Numbered from the stretch's first letter, positions 33,978 through 44,187 are shown. The stretch is DNA of 64,000 bases from Ruegeria sp. AD91A (GCF_003443535.1 NZ_CP031946.1:806001-870000), one strand, 5' to 3'. A program made the numbers and translations. The notes: generated by a model from the letters alone, not told the origin.

Positions 33978-34571
33978 TTACCCGTCAGCGGGTGCGGTGG
34001 TTGCGGGTTGTTCGTTTCCTGCGGTGCAGCTGGCGACCAACTCTTCATATTGTGCAGTCACCCACCCCAGAGCCGCTTCGGGGTTTTGTTCTTCAATCTG
34101 GCTGCTGAACTGCTCGAACACTTTGGCCGAGCGGCTTTCGTCCACGATTGTATAGGACTGGCCTGTCATGACCGTGTCATAGACAAAGAAGGCGATTGCA
34201 ACCAGCAGAATGCCGCGCGCGATGCCGAAGAACAGCCCCAGCGCCTGATCCAGCCCGCCCAAAGCCGAGCGCTGGACCAGCGATGAAAACAGCGGTGTAA
34301 AGATGCTGACCACAATCAGCGCCACGGCGAAGACTGCTGCAAAACCGGTGATCACCGACAGTTCACAGCTGTCGCGCAGGAAATCTCCGACCACCGGTAT
34401 TTCCTTGACCAGCGGCACGGCCTGTGGGGCAAAGATGAATGCCAGAACAGCCGCTGCGACCCAGCCTGCAATGGCCAGAACCTCGCGCATGAAACCGCGT
34501 GAGTAGGCCAGCAAGCCCGACAGCACGATGATCAGCGCGACCACCCCGTCAATTATTGTAAAACCTTCCAT
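33978..34571 (-). CDS. cvpA: CvpA family membrane protein
   Basis: 197 aa from ATG 34569-34571 (MEGFTIIDGVVALIIVLSGL). It has four membrane helices and the family motif YSRGFMREVLAIAGWV, then GLDQALGLFFGIARG. The C-terminal soluble tail carries one Cys. CvpA proteins affect colicin V export, envelope integrity and purine-linked phenotypes. Proximity to purF is conserved in many bacteria. It begins 40 nt after radA. Confidence 0.92.
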   Translation of the reverse strand: MEGFTIIDGVVALIIVLSGLLAYSRGFMREVLAIAGWVAAAVLAFIFAPQAVPLVKEIPVVGDFLRDSCELSVITGFAAVFAVALIVVSIFTPLFSSLVQRSALGGLDQALGLFFGIARGILLVAIAFFVYDTVMTGQSYTIVDESRSAKVFEQFSSQIEEQNPEAALGWVTAQYEELVASCTAGNEQPATTAPADG

Positions 34572-34611
34572 GGCCCTCGCCTGTTCTTTTTCAGCCCCTC
34601 GGGGCGCGACT

Positions 34612-35976
34612 TTAACCTGCTCCGAAGGTTTCGCCAACAAACCCCACCAAATCAGAGGGTCGGGTGAGTGTCAGACCTGCCACAGTGCCGGTTTTGCCAC
34701 CTGCCGGAGCAATTGCCGCTGTGAAACCAAGTTTTTGCGCTTCTTTCAACCTGTTTTCGGTCTGTGGGGCAGGTCTAAGTGCCCCAGACAGCGAGATTTC
34801 TCCGAAAACGACCGTATCCGTGGGAAGGGCCGTGTCTTCGCGTGCGCTCAGTAACGCAGCGGCAACGGCCAGATCGGCAGCGGGTTCGCTGATTTTTAAT
34901 CCACCTGCGACGTTCAGATAGACATCAAGGCCCGCGAAGGGGATGCCGCAGCGCGCTTCGAGCACTGCGAGGATCATTGCCAGCCTTCCGCTGTCCCATC
35001 CAACGACGGTTCGGCGCGCTTGCGAATGAGGTGAGGGTGCGACGAGCGCCTGCAATTCGACCAACACGGGGCGGGTACCTTCAATTCCGGCGAAAACAGC
35101 AGAGCCGGGGCTTGGTTTGCCACGTTCGGACAGGAACAGGGCCGATGGGTTGGTGACTTGTGCCAACCCCTTGCCGGTCATTTCGAATACACCGATTTCG
35201 GCCGCCGGGCCAAAGCGGTTCTTGACTGCGCGCAGTATGCGGAACTGGTGGCCGCGCTCGCCTTCGAAATAAAGCACCGTGTCGACCATATGCTCGACCA
35301 CGCGAGGGCCGGCGATCTGGCCATCCTTGGTGACGTGGCCAACCATGATGATCGAAACACCGTGCCGTTTCGCGAACGTGGTCAATTCATGGGCCGCAGC
35401 CCGGACTTGTGACACCGAGCCGGGTGCGCTGTCGACATTGTCTGCCCACATGGTCTGAATCGAGTCGATTATGGCCAGTCCGGGCTTTTCCGCTTCAAGC
35501 GTTGTGAGGATGTCGCGCAGATTGGTTTCGGCGGCGAGTTGAACGGGGGCGTCCTCAAGCCCCAGACGGCGGGCCCGCATGCGAACTTGCGCGCTGGCTT
35601 CTTCGCCCGAGACATAGATGGTTTTCACGCCTGCACGCGCGAATCGCGCCGCGGCTTGCAGCAGCAGGGTGGACTTCCCAATGCCGGGGTCTCCGCCCAC
35701 CAAAAGGGCCGAAGCCGGAACCAGCCCGCCGCCCAGAACGCGGTCCAGCTCCTCAACCCCGCAGAGTGTACGGGGCGGCGGCGTTTCCTCGGTCGACAGG
35801 TCCGTTAGTGCAATGGACTGGCCGCGTTTTCCACCGAGTGATTTTTTGGCCGGGCCAGCCGATAGGGGCGCGTCCTGAACTATGGTGTTCCATTCGCCAC
35901 ACCCATCGCAGCGCCCGGACCATCGTGTATGCGTCGCGCCGCAGGCCGAGCAGGAGAAGGATGTCGTCTTTACCAT
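34612..35976 (-). CDS. radA: DNA repair protein RadA
   Basis: 454 aa from ATG 35974-35976. N-terminal C4 zinc finger (CSACG...CDGCGEW, residues 9-28), RecA-like core with GDPGIGKSTLL, the RadA-specific KNRFG motif, and a C-terminal Lon-protease-like domain (LDVYLNVAGGLKISEPAADL). It acts as a branch-migration helicase in recombination. Confidence 0.97.
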   Translation of the reverse strand: MVKTTSFSCSACGATHTRWSGRCDGCGEWNTIVQDAPLSAGPAKKSLGGKRGQSIALTDLSTEETPPPRTLCGVEELDRVLGGGLVPASALLVGGDPGIGKSTLLLQAAARFARAGVKTIYVSGEEASAQVRMRARRLGLEDAPVQLAAETNLRDILTTLEAEKPGLAIIDSIQTMWADNVDSAPGSVSQVRAAAHELTTFAKRHGVSIIMVGHVTKDGQIAGPRVVEHMVDTVLYFEGERGHQFRILRAVKNRFGPAAEIGVFEMTGKGLAQVTNPSALFLSERGKPSPGSAVFAGIEGTRPVLVELQALVAPSPHSQARRTVVGWDSGRLAMILAVLEARCGIPFAGLDVYLNVAGGLKISEPAADLAVAAALLSAREDTALPTDTVVFGEISLSGALRPAPQTENRLKEAQKLGFTAAIAPAGGKTGTVAGLTLTRPSDLVGFVGETFGAG

Positions 35977-36097
35977 GACGCTCTTCGTGCCCGAGGTTGG
36001 ACGGTTCTTCAAGCCCTTGTAGGCTTTCCTCACCGCCGATGGCGCGCTGCGGCCTCAGGCCCCGATGGGCCATCGTCCGCAGCGGGCGCAGTCGCGC

Positions 36098-36880
36098 CTA
36101 TTCCGCCGGTCGAAGGGGCGACATTGCAATCACGCTGGCCGCCTTGGAAGAACTCTCATTGCGTGGAGCCTGTAGTTGGGTGGACAGTTCGGGGAGAAGC
36201 TCGAACAGCTCATCCCGCAGGCGCGTAAGTTGCGACTTGGCGATTGTCTCTTCCATTTCCACATCCCGCGTCCACTGGCGCAATTCGTTCTGGATGATCT
36301 GCGCTTCTTCCAGACGCCGCTGAAACAGCTCGATCTCTTCCTGCCGCTGTTGCAGGAACATCCGCGCGCGTTCGACCCGGACATCGCCATAGGTCTGGGC
36401 CAGTTCCTGACTGATCTGGCTCATCTGAGCGGCCAGCTCCAGAATCTCTGGCTCAAGCGATTGCAGGTCAGGGTGCTGGCGCAGAAAACCCATGCGTTCT
36501 TTGACTGCGTCAAACTCGGAGGACATCATGAACAGCCCGCCCCGGTCAGCGGTATGGGCCATGTGATACGCTTCTGCGATGTCATGCATGTTGAGCGCGA
36601 ATTTGCGGTGGTTGTTTTCCAGCGCCATCATTCGGGCATTGGCTGGCAGGTAAAACGTCAGCATGAGAATCAGCGCTGTCAGGACAATCTGGATGAACAT
36701 GCCGGCATCCTTTGCCGGTGCCTCGCCAAATCCGGCCTGCATCGAGAGCCACGGCAATACACCCAAAGCGGACAAAAGCGTGGCTGAAACGGCAAGTAAA
36801 GCAGCCATACAGATAAGGAAAAAGGTCAATCTTAAAAAGGCATTCTGAAACTGTAATGTAATACTGTGGAGGGCGGCCAT
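36098..36880 (-). CDS. membrane-anchored coiled-coil protein, unknown
   Basis: 260 aa from ATG 36878-36880 (AAGGAG about 10 nt upstream). It has two N-terminal membrane helices (LTFFLICMAALLAVSATLLS and MFIQIVLTALILMLTFYLP), then a long coiled coil (about residues 135-235, LELAAQMSQISQELAQTY onward, rich in Glu/Gln/Arg). No enzymatic motif is seen. It is upstream of radA on the same strand. Such proteins are sometimes labelled DNA repair protein by position only. Confidence 0.75.
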   Translation of the reverse strand: MAALHSITLQFQNAFLRLTFFLICMAALLAVSATLLSALGVLPWLSMQAGFGEAPAKDAGMFIQIVLTALILMLTFYLPANARMMALENNHRKFALNMHDIAEAYHMAHTADRGGLFMMSSEFDAVKERMGFLRQHPDLQSLEPEILELAAQMSQISQELAQTYGDVRVERARMFLQQRQEEIELFQRRLEEAQIIQNELRQWTRDVEMEETIAKSQLTRLRDELFELLPELSTQLQAPRNESSSKAASVIAMSPLRPAE

Positions 36881-37029
36881 GATCGTCGAACTCCTTCTCA
36901 AACCGGTACACACCGGGTCAAAGCGGAAGGCAATCTAACGACTTAGTGCGATCCGCTGCGGACCCGAAAACTACAAAACACTGCTGCTCGAAATACAAAG
37001 ATGATACTCAGATTTGTGTTTTCAATCAA

Positions 37030-37482
37030 TTAGGTCTGAGCTTTTCGTGAAGTGGATGTCATCTCTGTAATATGGCCCAAAGCGATCGAAGCCAGAATGC
37101 AGGCGGTGAACAGGTAAAGACCCCATGCAGTTTCGATGGTCGCGTAAGAGATGCCCTTGGCCAAAGTGATGTAGAGCGCGATGAGGAAGATGTCGGCCAT
37201 GGCCAGCTTGCCGAGAATGTTGAGCGCGGGCTGAACGCGTGGGTCCAGCAGGTTCCATTGGATCAGGGCGGTGCCGATGGTTTTAATATAGGGCGCAAAG
37301 AGGGCGAAGATCGTAACGATCAGCGCGAGGAAGACGTCGGACTTCCACAGGGACTGGAGCCCAGTGATGACGCTGATCTCGCTGAGGCCGAAGATCGGCA
37401 GGAACCCTGCGCGCATCAGTGGAGCGAACCACGCGATGGGGTAGAGGATCAGCAGCGAGAGGGTGGCGAGGCGGAGGGTCAT
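37030..37482 (-). CDS. PqiA-family membrane protein
   Basis: 150 aa with four membrane helices. The order LATLSLLILYPIAWFAPLMR, SLWKSDVFLALIVTIFALFAP, LGKLAMADIFLIALYI and TAWGLYLFTACILASIALGH matches one half of the paraquat-inducible protein A fold (the AMAD...F motif). It is a single-module version without the cysteine clusters of full PqiA. Confidence 0.85.
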   Translation of the reverse strand: MTLRLATLSLLILYPIAWFAPLMRAGFLPIFGLSEISVITGLQSLWKSDVFLALIVTIFALFAPYIKTIGTALIQWNLLDPRVQPALNILGKLAMADIFLIALYITLAKGISYATIETAWGLYLFTACILASIALGHITEMTSTSRKAQT

Positions 37483-37559
37483 GGCGGCCAGTTCTGTTTC
37501 GTTTGACCGCCTAACAGTACGTCGTTGGATCGTCTGTGCAAGGATGCTTGTTTAGAAGG

Positions 37560-38042
37560 TTATTCTACCCGCCTCATACGGGCCATCAAATTGGTTTTCA
37601 GGACGAACTGATGGAACAGGGCGGCCAAAATATGCAGAAGAACCAGAACAAGCATCAGCGTTTTCATGACTTCATGCACTTCAGCGGATGCTTCTATCCC
37701 TCCGAACCATGCAAGGGCGCCAGAGACCGGTAAAAGCAACATCAAGGCATACAGCGAGAAATGGGTTGCATGAGCAGCGAGTTTCATCGCGGCGGTTTCC
37801 TGTTCCGGAAGTGATGGTGCGCCGCGGGTCAGGCGCAATGCGATCCGCCAAATCGCAAGTGCAAGGATAAGCAGGCCTCCGAATACATGGAGAGCAACTG
37901 GTGCTTGAAAAGAGACGGGTAATCCGCGTTCGATTTGATCCCATGCCTCAGAAATCGGCTCGTGAAAGAGGAACTGAACCGCGATCAGAAAGAAAATAGC
38001 CCAATGGAGGGCGATTTGGGTGCGCGAATAAGAAGTGGGCAT
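37560..38042 (-). CDS. cytochrome b561
   Basis: 160 aa from ATG 38040-38042 (GGAG 8 nt upstream). Four helices with haem-ligand histidines in ALHW, PVALHVFGGLL, HATHF and LLHILAALFHQF. A di-haem b561 protein transfers electrons between quinol and periplasmic acceptors, or superoxide. A palindrome just upstream (38068-38083) implies regulation. Confidence 0.92.
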   Translation of the reverse strand: MPTSYSRTQIALHWAIFFLIAVQFLFHEPISEAWDQIERGLPVSFQAPVALHVFGGLLILALAIWRIALRLTRGAPSLPEQETAAMKLAAHATHFSLYALMLLLPVSGALAWFGGIEASAEVHEVMKTLMLVLVLLHILAALFHQFVLKTNLMARMRRVE

Positions 38043-38067
38043 GGGGAAGCTCCAAAAAAATACAAGA

Positions 38068-38083
38068 GTTACACTGGTGTAAC
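38068..38083. promoter_or_regulatory. palindrome in the cytochrome b561 promoter
   Basis: GTTACAC-TG-GTGTAAC: perfect 7-bp arms 26-41 bp upstream of the start codon, in a region just 5' of an A/T tract. Size and symmetry resemble TetR-type operators. No regulator gene is adjacent, so the binder would be encoded elsewhere. Confidence 0.6.
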
Positions 38084-38142
38084 GTATGACTTCGGGAGTT
38101 CCGTCGATGAGTTTTGAGTTTTTTTGTCGAGCGCAGGAGGTT

Positions 38143-38889
38143 TCACCGCACCGCCTCAATCGGCCCCTCGGCACTGCCGCTGATGAATTGCTCCACATAC
38201 GGATCACCCGAGGCGTCCATCTGGCTGACCGGCCCGGTCCACTGGATCACGCCTCCGTGCAGCATGGCCACGTTGTCGGCAATCGCACGGACGGAACTCA
38301 TGTCGTGGGTGATGGTCATCGCGGTGGCGCCCATCTCGGTCACGATTTCGCGGATCAGGTCGTTGATGACGCCGGACATGATCGGGTCCAACCCCGTGGT
38401 GGGCTCATCAAAAAAGATGATCTCGGGCTCGGCGGCGATGGCGCGGGCGAGGCCCACGCGTTTTTGCATGCCGCCTGACAGTTCCGCCGGAAAGCGGTCG
38501 GCCACGTCGGATTTCAGCCCGACGCGGCGGAGTTTTTCGATGGCGATTTCGCGGGCTTCTTCGGTGGGACGTTTCAGCGAGCCGCGCAGCAGGCGGAAGG
38601 CGACGTTCTGCCAGACGGTCAGCGAGTCAAACAGAGCCGCGCCCTGAAATAGCATCCCGAACCGGGCCAGAAATGCATCGCGATCACCCTTGCTGGCGTC
38701 TTTGCCGTCGACATAGATCATGCCACTGTCGGGCTTGATCAGGCCCAGAATGCACTTCAGGGCGACCGATTTGCCGGTGCCTGACCCGCCGATGATGACC
38801 ATCGAGGTGCCCTTGGGGATTTCAAGGGTCATGCCTTGCAGCACGTGGTTGTCGCCAAAGGCTTTATGTACGTTCTCCATCCGGATCAT
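38143..38889 (-). CDS. mlaF: phospholipid transport ABC ATPase MlaF
   Basis: 248 aa. Walker A IIGGSGTGKSVAL, signature PAELSGGMQKRVGLARAI, Walker B IIFFDEPTTGLDP, and the C-terminal MSSVRAIADNVAML, as in MlaF/Ttg2A. It powers the inner-membrane phospholipid transporter that maintains outer-membrane asymmetry. It overlaps mlaE by 4 nt. Confidence 0.95.
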   Translation of the reverse strand: MIRMENVHKAFGDNHVLQGMTLEIPKGTSMVIIGGSGTGKSVALKCILGLIKPDSGMIYVDGKDASKGDRDAFLARFGMLFQGAALFDSLTVWQNVAFRLLRGSLKRPTEEAREIAIEKLRRVGLKSDVADRFPAELSGGMQKRVGLARAIAAEPEIIFFDEPTTGLDPIMSGVINDLIREIVTEMGATAMTITHDMSSVRAIADNVAMLHGGVIQWTGPVSQMDASGDPYVEQFISGSAEGPIEAVR

Positions 38890-39668
38890 AGCGAGAAGAA
38901 AACCCCCGTAAGAACGAAGTTTGCAGCCAGAATCAGCACGGCGGCGGCTTCGACCGAGCCCTTGGTGGCGCGGCCCACGCCCTGTGCGCCACGGCCGGAA
39001 TTCATGCCGTAGTAACAGCCCATGATGGCTGCGATCAGGCCAAAGGCCGCGCCTTTGACCAGCGACGAGACGATGTCGCGGGTTTCCAGGAAATCCACGG
39101 TGTTTTTCAGATAGGTCGCCGGGTTGAAGCCCAGGTTTTGCGTGGCCACGGTGTAGCCGCCGGCAATTCCGATGATGTCACCCACTGCTACCAAAGCAGG
39201 CACTGTAATCAGCGCGGCCAGAACCCGCGGGACGGTGAGGTATTTCATCGGATGCGTGGACAGTGTGACCAGCGCGTCGATCTGTTCGGTCACTTTCATC
39301 GTGGCGATCTCGGCCGCGATCGAGGATGTCACGCGGGCTGCGATCATCAGCCCGACCAGAACCGGGCCAAGCTCTCGCACCATGCCGATGGCGACGATCT
39401 GGGGCACCACGGCTTCGGCGTTGAAGCGCGCACCGCCGGCGTAGATCTGCAACGCCAGCGCACCGCCGGTGAAAATCGCCGTCAGGCCGACGACGGGCAG
39501 GGACAGCCAGCCGATGTTCAGCAGGGCCATACCAAATTCGCGCGGATAGAAAGGGGGGCGCAGGATATGCGAGATCGCATCAAGCGCGAACAGAGCCACC
39601 CGGCCAAAGGCCGCAAGCAGGCTTAGAACTGTGCGGCCCAGACCTCCGAGCGCGGTGATCGGGTTCAT
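38886..39668 (-). CDS. mlaE: phospholipid transport permease MlaE
   Basis: 260 aa MlaE/YrbE permease with the motifs [40 protein letters not shown] and [18 protein letters not shown]. It overlaps mlaF and alr by 4 nt each. The mlaD, mlaC and mlaB genes are not in the window. Confidence 0.95.
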   Translation of the reverse strand: MNPITALGGLGRTVLSLLAAFGRVALFALDAISHILRPPFYPREFGMALLNIGWLSLPVVGLTAIFTGGALALQIYAGGARFNAEAVVPQIVAIGMVRELGPVLVGLMIAARVTSSIAAEIATMKVTEQIDALVTLSTHPMKYLTVPRVLAALITVPALVAVGDIIGIAGGYTVATQNLGFNPATYLKNTVDFLETRDIVSSLVKGAAFGLIAAIMGCYYGMNSGRGAQGVGRATKGSVEAAAVLILAANFVLTGVFFSL

Positions 39669-40699
39669 TCCACATAGCCCCGCGAATAGCGATTGCCCAT
39701 TGATGTGAGGATTTCATAGCCAATTGTACCGGCAGCTTCAGCCAGATCATCGACGGTTTGATGGCCATTCAGGATACGCAGGCGTTCCGGGTCGTTGGGC
39801 AGGTCGGTGACATCCACCGTGATCAGGTCCATCGAGATGCGGCCGACAACCGGGCAGGGCTGGTTGCCGGCGAAGGTGTCGATCCCGCCGCCGATGGCGC
39901 GATGCAGGCCGTCTGCATACCCCGCCGCGACTGTGGCGATACGAGACGGTCGACGCGCCACCCAGCTGTTGCCGTAACCAACAGATTCGCCCACGGCCAC
40001 CTTGCGCACCTGAATGACAGGCAGATCGACCGTGACAACGGGTTTGGCATCCGCAAAGGGCAGGCCGCCGTACAGACCAATGCCCGGGCGGCAGAAATCG
40101 AAATGGAACTCTGACCCCAAAAGCATGCCGCCGGTCGCAGCCAGAGAACGCGGCGCGGTGACACCTTCGGTCATCTCTCGGAAGGTTCTAAGCTGCTGCT
40201 GGTTCATCGGATGGTCCGGCTCGTCCGCGCAGGCCAGATGGGACATGATGACAACAGGTGACAGCGCCTCAGCATTTGGGCGCAATTCGGCCCAGTCGGC
40301 GGGCTCCAGACCCAGCCGGTTCATGCCACTGTCCAGTTGAATGCCGAACGGATGGTTGGGCAGGGCTTGTTGGTGGAGTTGGAACTGCTCTGGCGAATTG
40401 ATCAACGGCGTCAGATCGTTGGCGAGCAGCAATTGGGTGTCGCCTTCCATATGCCCTGAAAAGACACAGATCATCGGGCCGGGGCCAACCGCTTGGCGGA
40501 CAACAGCGCCTTCTTCTGCGGCAGCCACAAAAAACTTGCGAACGCCTTCTTCGGCCAGCGTGTCGCTGACAGGCCCGGCACCCAGCCCGTAGGCATCGGC
40601 CTTGACCACGGCACCGGTTTCGACCCCGGTTTTCGCGTCGAGCGCCCGCCAATTGCTGGCGAGCGCCTGAAGATTGATCGTCAAACGTGCAGTACTCAT
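39665..40699 (-). CDS. alr: alanine racemase
   Basis: PLP enzyme producing D-alanine for peptidoglycan. 344 aa from ATG 40697-40699; a second ATG four codons earlier is possible. The PLP lysine lies in [12 protein letters not shown] and the catalytic Tyr region is VGYGNSWVA, with [11 protein letters not shown] near the C-terminus. It is coupled to mlaE. Confidence 0.95.
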   Translation of the reverse strand: MSTARLTINLQALASNWRALDAKTGVETGAVVKADAYGLGAGPVSDTLAEEGVRKFFVAAAEEGAVVRQAVGPGPMICVFSGHMEGDTQLLLANDLTPLINSPEQFQLHQQALPNHPFGIQLDSGMNRLGLEPADWAELRPNAEALSPVVIMSHLACADEPDHPMNQQQLRTFREMTEGVTAPRSLAATGGMLLGSEFHFDFCRPGIGLYGGLPFADAKPVVTVDLPVIQVRKVAVGESVGYGNSWVARRPSRIATVAAGYADGLHRAIGGGIDTFAGNQPCPVVGRISMDLITVDVTDLPNDPERLRILNGHQTVDDLAEAAGTIGYEILTSMGNRYSRGYVE

Positions 40700-40940
40700 G
40701 GCACTGTTCATGACATTGCGCCGTCCAAGGTCAAGAGGGAATGGCGCATTTACCTGGCGGTTTTTGACGGTGTTTCGTCTGTTGTGGCGGAAAACACTAA
40801 AAAATCAGAAGATTCGCCAACCCTTCGTTGTAATTGCCCGGTTCGGGGATTGTTTTCACATCAAAGTTAAAGCGATCTTGGGAACAGGATCGTTCCGCCC
40901 CGGCGAAGGCGAGGGCGCACCGTCAACCAATGAGGAAGCC

Positions 40941-41480
40941 ATGGATTTTTCTAACGGATTGGCCGTAGACCCATCACAGATCATAAGTCTTTTTGCGGAT
41001 GTCTTTGCTGCTTCGGAAGGGTCGGAAGAGGGGGCGGTAATTGGTGCATTCGTGCGTGAATTGATCAACAGCACGCCTCCCGAAGATATCCTGGTGTGCA
41101 CGGCGCATCAGGATCACGAGCTGCTTGGCTGTGCCATCTTTTCAAGGATGACGTTTTCGCAGGATACGCGCAATGTGTTCATCCTCTCGCCGATGGCCGT
41201 TCAAACGGGCTCGCAAAAAACAGGTATTGGACAGGCGCTGATTTCTTATGGTCTGGATCGCTTACGGGCGTCAGGTGTGGATGTGGCACTGACCTATGGC
41301 GATCCGGCCTACTATTGCAAAACAGGTTTTGCGCAGATCACGGAAGACACCGCCCAACCGCCGCTGAAACTCAGCCAACCGCATGGTTGGTTGGGTCAGG
41401 CGTTGGATGGTCACGAAATGAAGCCTTTGAAAGGCCCGTCGCGATGCGTTTCCGCACTAAATAATCCGTCGCTCTGGTAA
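40941..41480 (+). CDS. GNAT-family N-acetyltransferase (YhbS-like)
   Basis: 179 aa from ATG 40941 (TGAGGAAGCC upstream). Core motifs: LLGCAIFSRM, FILSPMAVQTGSQKTGIGQALI (acetyl-CoA P-loop QKTGIGQ), YGLDRLRASGVDVALTYGDPAYYCKTGF. The substrate is unknown. It is isolated between alr and the convergent Hint gene. Confidence 0.88.
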   Translation: MDFSNGLAVDPSQIISLFADVFAASEGSEEGAVIGAFVRELINSTPPEDILVCTAHQDHELLGCAIFSRMTFSQDTRNVFILSPMAVQTGSQKTGIGQALISYGLDRLRASGVDVALTYGDPAYYCKTGFAQITEDTAQPPLKLSQPHGWLGQALDGHEMKPLKGPSRCVSALNNPSLW

Positions 41481-41526
41481 ACGAGGTAGGCTGTCTGGTT
41501 TGGGCCCACGACGATCTTGGCATCGC

Positions 41527-42573
41527 TTAGAACTGGGCCTGATCCAGGATTGCCTTACTGTTCCGGATGTGCCGGGCCACCAGCTTTTTCTGACGTCTGC
41601 CACTTGGGATATAGAAGGCAGGGTCCATATCCCGATTGCGGTTCAGCCCCGGAAAAAGCTGCAAGAGCTCGTGCAACGCTTCGGGTGGAAGGGATTTGAG
41701 GGTCTCGGGGCCGGTGAACAGGCTTTCGCTTGGCGCACCTTCGGCAAAGAGTACCACGTGGCGGTCAAAGACAAGGTGGTGGTAAGTCACCTGCGTCGCG
41801 TCACATTTCACATGAACGCCCGGTAAATCAGTCAGCCGGATGGCCGAGACCAAAACGTCTCGCGTGTCGAACATGCGCTGCGCTATGTCTGATCGGACCA
41901 GTATTCTGTGTTGTCGCGATACCATCAGGTCTCGACGGGGCAATCCGTGTCCCAAAGCCCCGGCCATGATGCAGACCGGGCGCAGTTCGGGCGTTTTCAA
42001 AAGGTCCGACTGGCGAAGGGACCGGGATAGAACCAGACGAACGACTTCCGAATTGCCACCGGTTGTCATGACCCGGTCGCCTGACCTTATGTCCTGAACG
42101 GATATTTGCCCACGATCCGTCAGGATAAGGGTGCCAGAGGTGAAACAGGGGGCTCCGGGGCTGGGATTGGGGTCTTCTACAAAGTTAACCCCATCCTTCG
42201 ATGACAAGGACGCGGTATCGTCAGTCCCGTTGCTGCCTATCTGGGTCGAGGTCTGGCCATTGGCTGGCCCCTGGGTCGCAGTCACCTGAGCGTCAAAGGA
42301 CACAATGCTAAGAACCGAACCATTGTCTGACAATGAAATTGCCCCCAATCGATTAATCCGGGCGGAGATCACGTAATAATCGAACCCGCCCACGCTGGTC
42401 ATCGTTCCGGTGTCGACATCTGTCGAACTGCGTACCGAGCCGTTGGCGTTGTAAACATCAACCTGCAACCCGGTGACATCGGTTCCGGTGGGGACACGGA
42501 TTTCAATGAAATCTCCGTCCGGAGCAAAGTTCGGGCCGTTGCGATATCTTATTTCCGAAATAATCGCGGGCAA
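41527..42573 (-). CDS. Hint_2-domain protein with lamin-tail-like N-terminus
   Basis: 348 aa. Residues 1-135 resemble a lamin-tail domain (ISEIRYRNGP, DGDFIEIRVPTG, SSKDGVNFVEDPNPSPG). From Cys143 a Hedgehog/intein (Hint_2) domain begins: APCFTSGTLILTDRGQISVQ, DIRSGDRVMT, RRDLMVSRQHRILV, THH-type YHHLVFDRHVVLFA. Roseobacters carry many such proteins, often near type I secretion genes; none are seen here. The nucleophile Cys143 and the core His are intact, so autocatalysis is possible. Confidence 0.87.
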   Translation of the reverse strand: MPAIISEIRYRNGPNFAPDGDFIEIRVPTGTDVTGLQVDVYNANGSVRSSTDVDTGTMTSVGGFDYYVISARINRLGAISLSDNGSVLSIVSFDAQVTATQGPANGQTSTQIGSNGTDDTASLSSKDGVNFVEDPNPSPGAPCFTSGTLILTDRGQISVQDIRSGDRVMTTGGNSEVVRLVLSRSLRQSDLLKTPELRPVCIMAGALGHGLPRRDLMVSRQHRILVRSDIAQRMFDTRDVLVSAIRLTDLPGVHVKCDATQVTYHHLVFDRHVVLFAEGAPSESLFTGPETLKSLPPEALHELLQLFPGLNRNRDMDPAFYIPSGRRQKKLVARHIRNSKAILDQAQF

Positions 42574-42696
42574 TTCTGCTGGTCTCCGGGCGGGAACGGT
42601 GCATTCTGGCTGAACGTCACCGTCACTTTAACACCGGGCGGGGAAAACACAAAAGTGCTTGGCGTGTAGCATCTTGGGCGGGCGTTCAGTCCGCGA

Positions 42697-44187
42697 TCAA
42701 TAGCCCTCGATCTCACCGCCCTGTTGCCAGGGTTTGACCAGATTGCCAAAGCGGGTGAATTGTGCCTCGAACGACAATTCGACCGTACCGATGGGGCCGT
42801 GGCGCTGCTTGCCGACGATGACTTCGGCCTTACCGTGCAGACGTTCCATCGCCTGCTTCCAATCTTCCATCTTTTCCAGTTCGTGATCGCCGGGCTTTTC
42901 CCGTTCCTTGTAATATTCCTCGCGGAACACGAACATAACCACATCAGCGTCCTGTTCGATCGATCCTGATTCCCGCAAGTCGCTGAGTTGCGGGCGCTTG
43001 TCGTCGCGATTTTCGACCTGACGGGAGAGCTGGGACAGGGCGACCACCGGGATGTTCAGTTCCTTGGCGATGGCTTTCATGCCCATCGAAATCTCGGCGA
43101 TTTCGTTGACGCGGTTGTCGGCCATGCCCCGGCAAAGCTGGAGGTAGTCGATGACAAGCAGATCGAGCCCATGCGTCCGCTTCAACCGTCGCGCACGGGC
43201 GGCGAGTTGCGAGATCGGCAGGGCCGGGGTGTCGTCAATAAACAAAGGGCAGGCTTCCAGTTCCTTGGCCGCATCCACGAAACGGCGGAATTCGGCCTCG
43301 GTCATGTCACCCTGACGGATTTTGTGGCTCGAGATCTCCGAGGCTTCGGCCAGAACCCGGCCTGCAAGCTGTTCCGCGCTCATCTCCAATGAGAAGAAGC
43401 CAACCACGCCGCCATCTATCGCACCCTCGGTGCCGTCGGGTTTAGTCCCGCGCTTGAAGGCCTTGGCAACGTTGAAGGCGATGTTGGTCGCCAGCGAGGT
43501 TTTACCCATGGATGGGCGCCCGGCCAGAATGATCAGGTCGGACGGGTGCAACCCGCCCAATTGCTTGTCCAGATCGGCCAGACCGGTGGAAATCCCAGCC
43601 ATGCCGCCACCGCGCTGGTAGGCCTCGTTGGTGACGTTGACGGCTTCGGTGACAGCCTTGAGGAAGGATTGAAAGCCTTGCTCGGTCTGGCCCTGCTCGG
43701 ACAGCTGATAAAGCAGCTGCTCGGCCTCGACGATCTGTTCTTTCGGCTCGCTGGCGATATCGACCCGCGCCGCCTTGTCCGAGATATCGCGGCCCAGCCG
43801 GATCAATTCGCGCCGGATGGCGAGGTCATAGATCATCTGGGCATAGTCGTGCACCGCGAATGCGCTGATCGAGGCACCGGCCAGCTTGACCAGGTAGGCG
43901 GGACCGCCCAGTTCTTTCAGGCCCTCATCCTCGGCCATGAACGATTTGAGCGTTACGGGCGAGGCGAGCGCATTCTTTGCGATACGGGCCGCGGCCACTT
44001 CGTAAATCCGGGCATGGACCGGATCGTAGAAATGTTCAGCCCCGATGATCGAGGCGACCCGGTCATACAGGTCGTTATTGGTCAGGATCGCACCCAGAAG
44101 CTGTTGTTCGGCTTCAATGGAATGCGGCATGGTTTCGGCGTTCTGAATCTGTGCCGCTGCCTGCTCGATGCTGCTAATCTCGTTCAT
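42697..44187 (-). CDS. dnaB: replicative DNA helicase DnaB
   Basis: 496 aa from ATG 44185-44187. The N-terminal primase-interaction domain (PHSIEAEQQLLGAILTNN) and a RecA-like helicase core (AGRPSMGKTSLATN Walker A, GFFSLEMSAEQLAGR, LLVIDYLQL Walker B, LSQLSRQVENRDDKRPQLSD) are present. A cluster of phased GGGATAAC repeats lies 80-130 bp upstream. Confidence 0.98.
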   Translation of the reverse strand: MNEISSIEQAAAQIQNAETMPHSIEAEQQLLGAILTNNDLYDRVASIIGAEHFYDPVHARIYEVAAARIAKNALASPVTLKSFMAEDEGLKELGGPAYLVKLAGASISAFAVHDYAQMIYDLAIRRELIRLGRDISDKAARVDIASEPKEQIVEAEQLLYQLSEQGQTEQGFQSFLKAVTEAVNVTNEAYQRGGGMAGISTGLADLDKQLGGLHPSDLIILAGRPSMGKTSLATNIAFNVAKAFKRGTKPDGTEGAIDGGVVGFFSLEMSAEQLAGRVLAEASEISSHKIRQGDMTEAEFRRFVDAAKELEACPLFIDDTPALPISQLAARARRLKRTHGLDLLVIDYLQLCRGMADNRVNEIAEISMGMKAIAKELNIPVVALSQLSRQVENRDDKRPQLSDLRESGSIEQDADVVMFVFREEYYKEREKPGDHELEKMEDWKQAMERLHGKAEVIVGKQRHGPIGTVELSFEAQFTRFGNLVKPWQQGGEIEGY

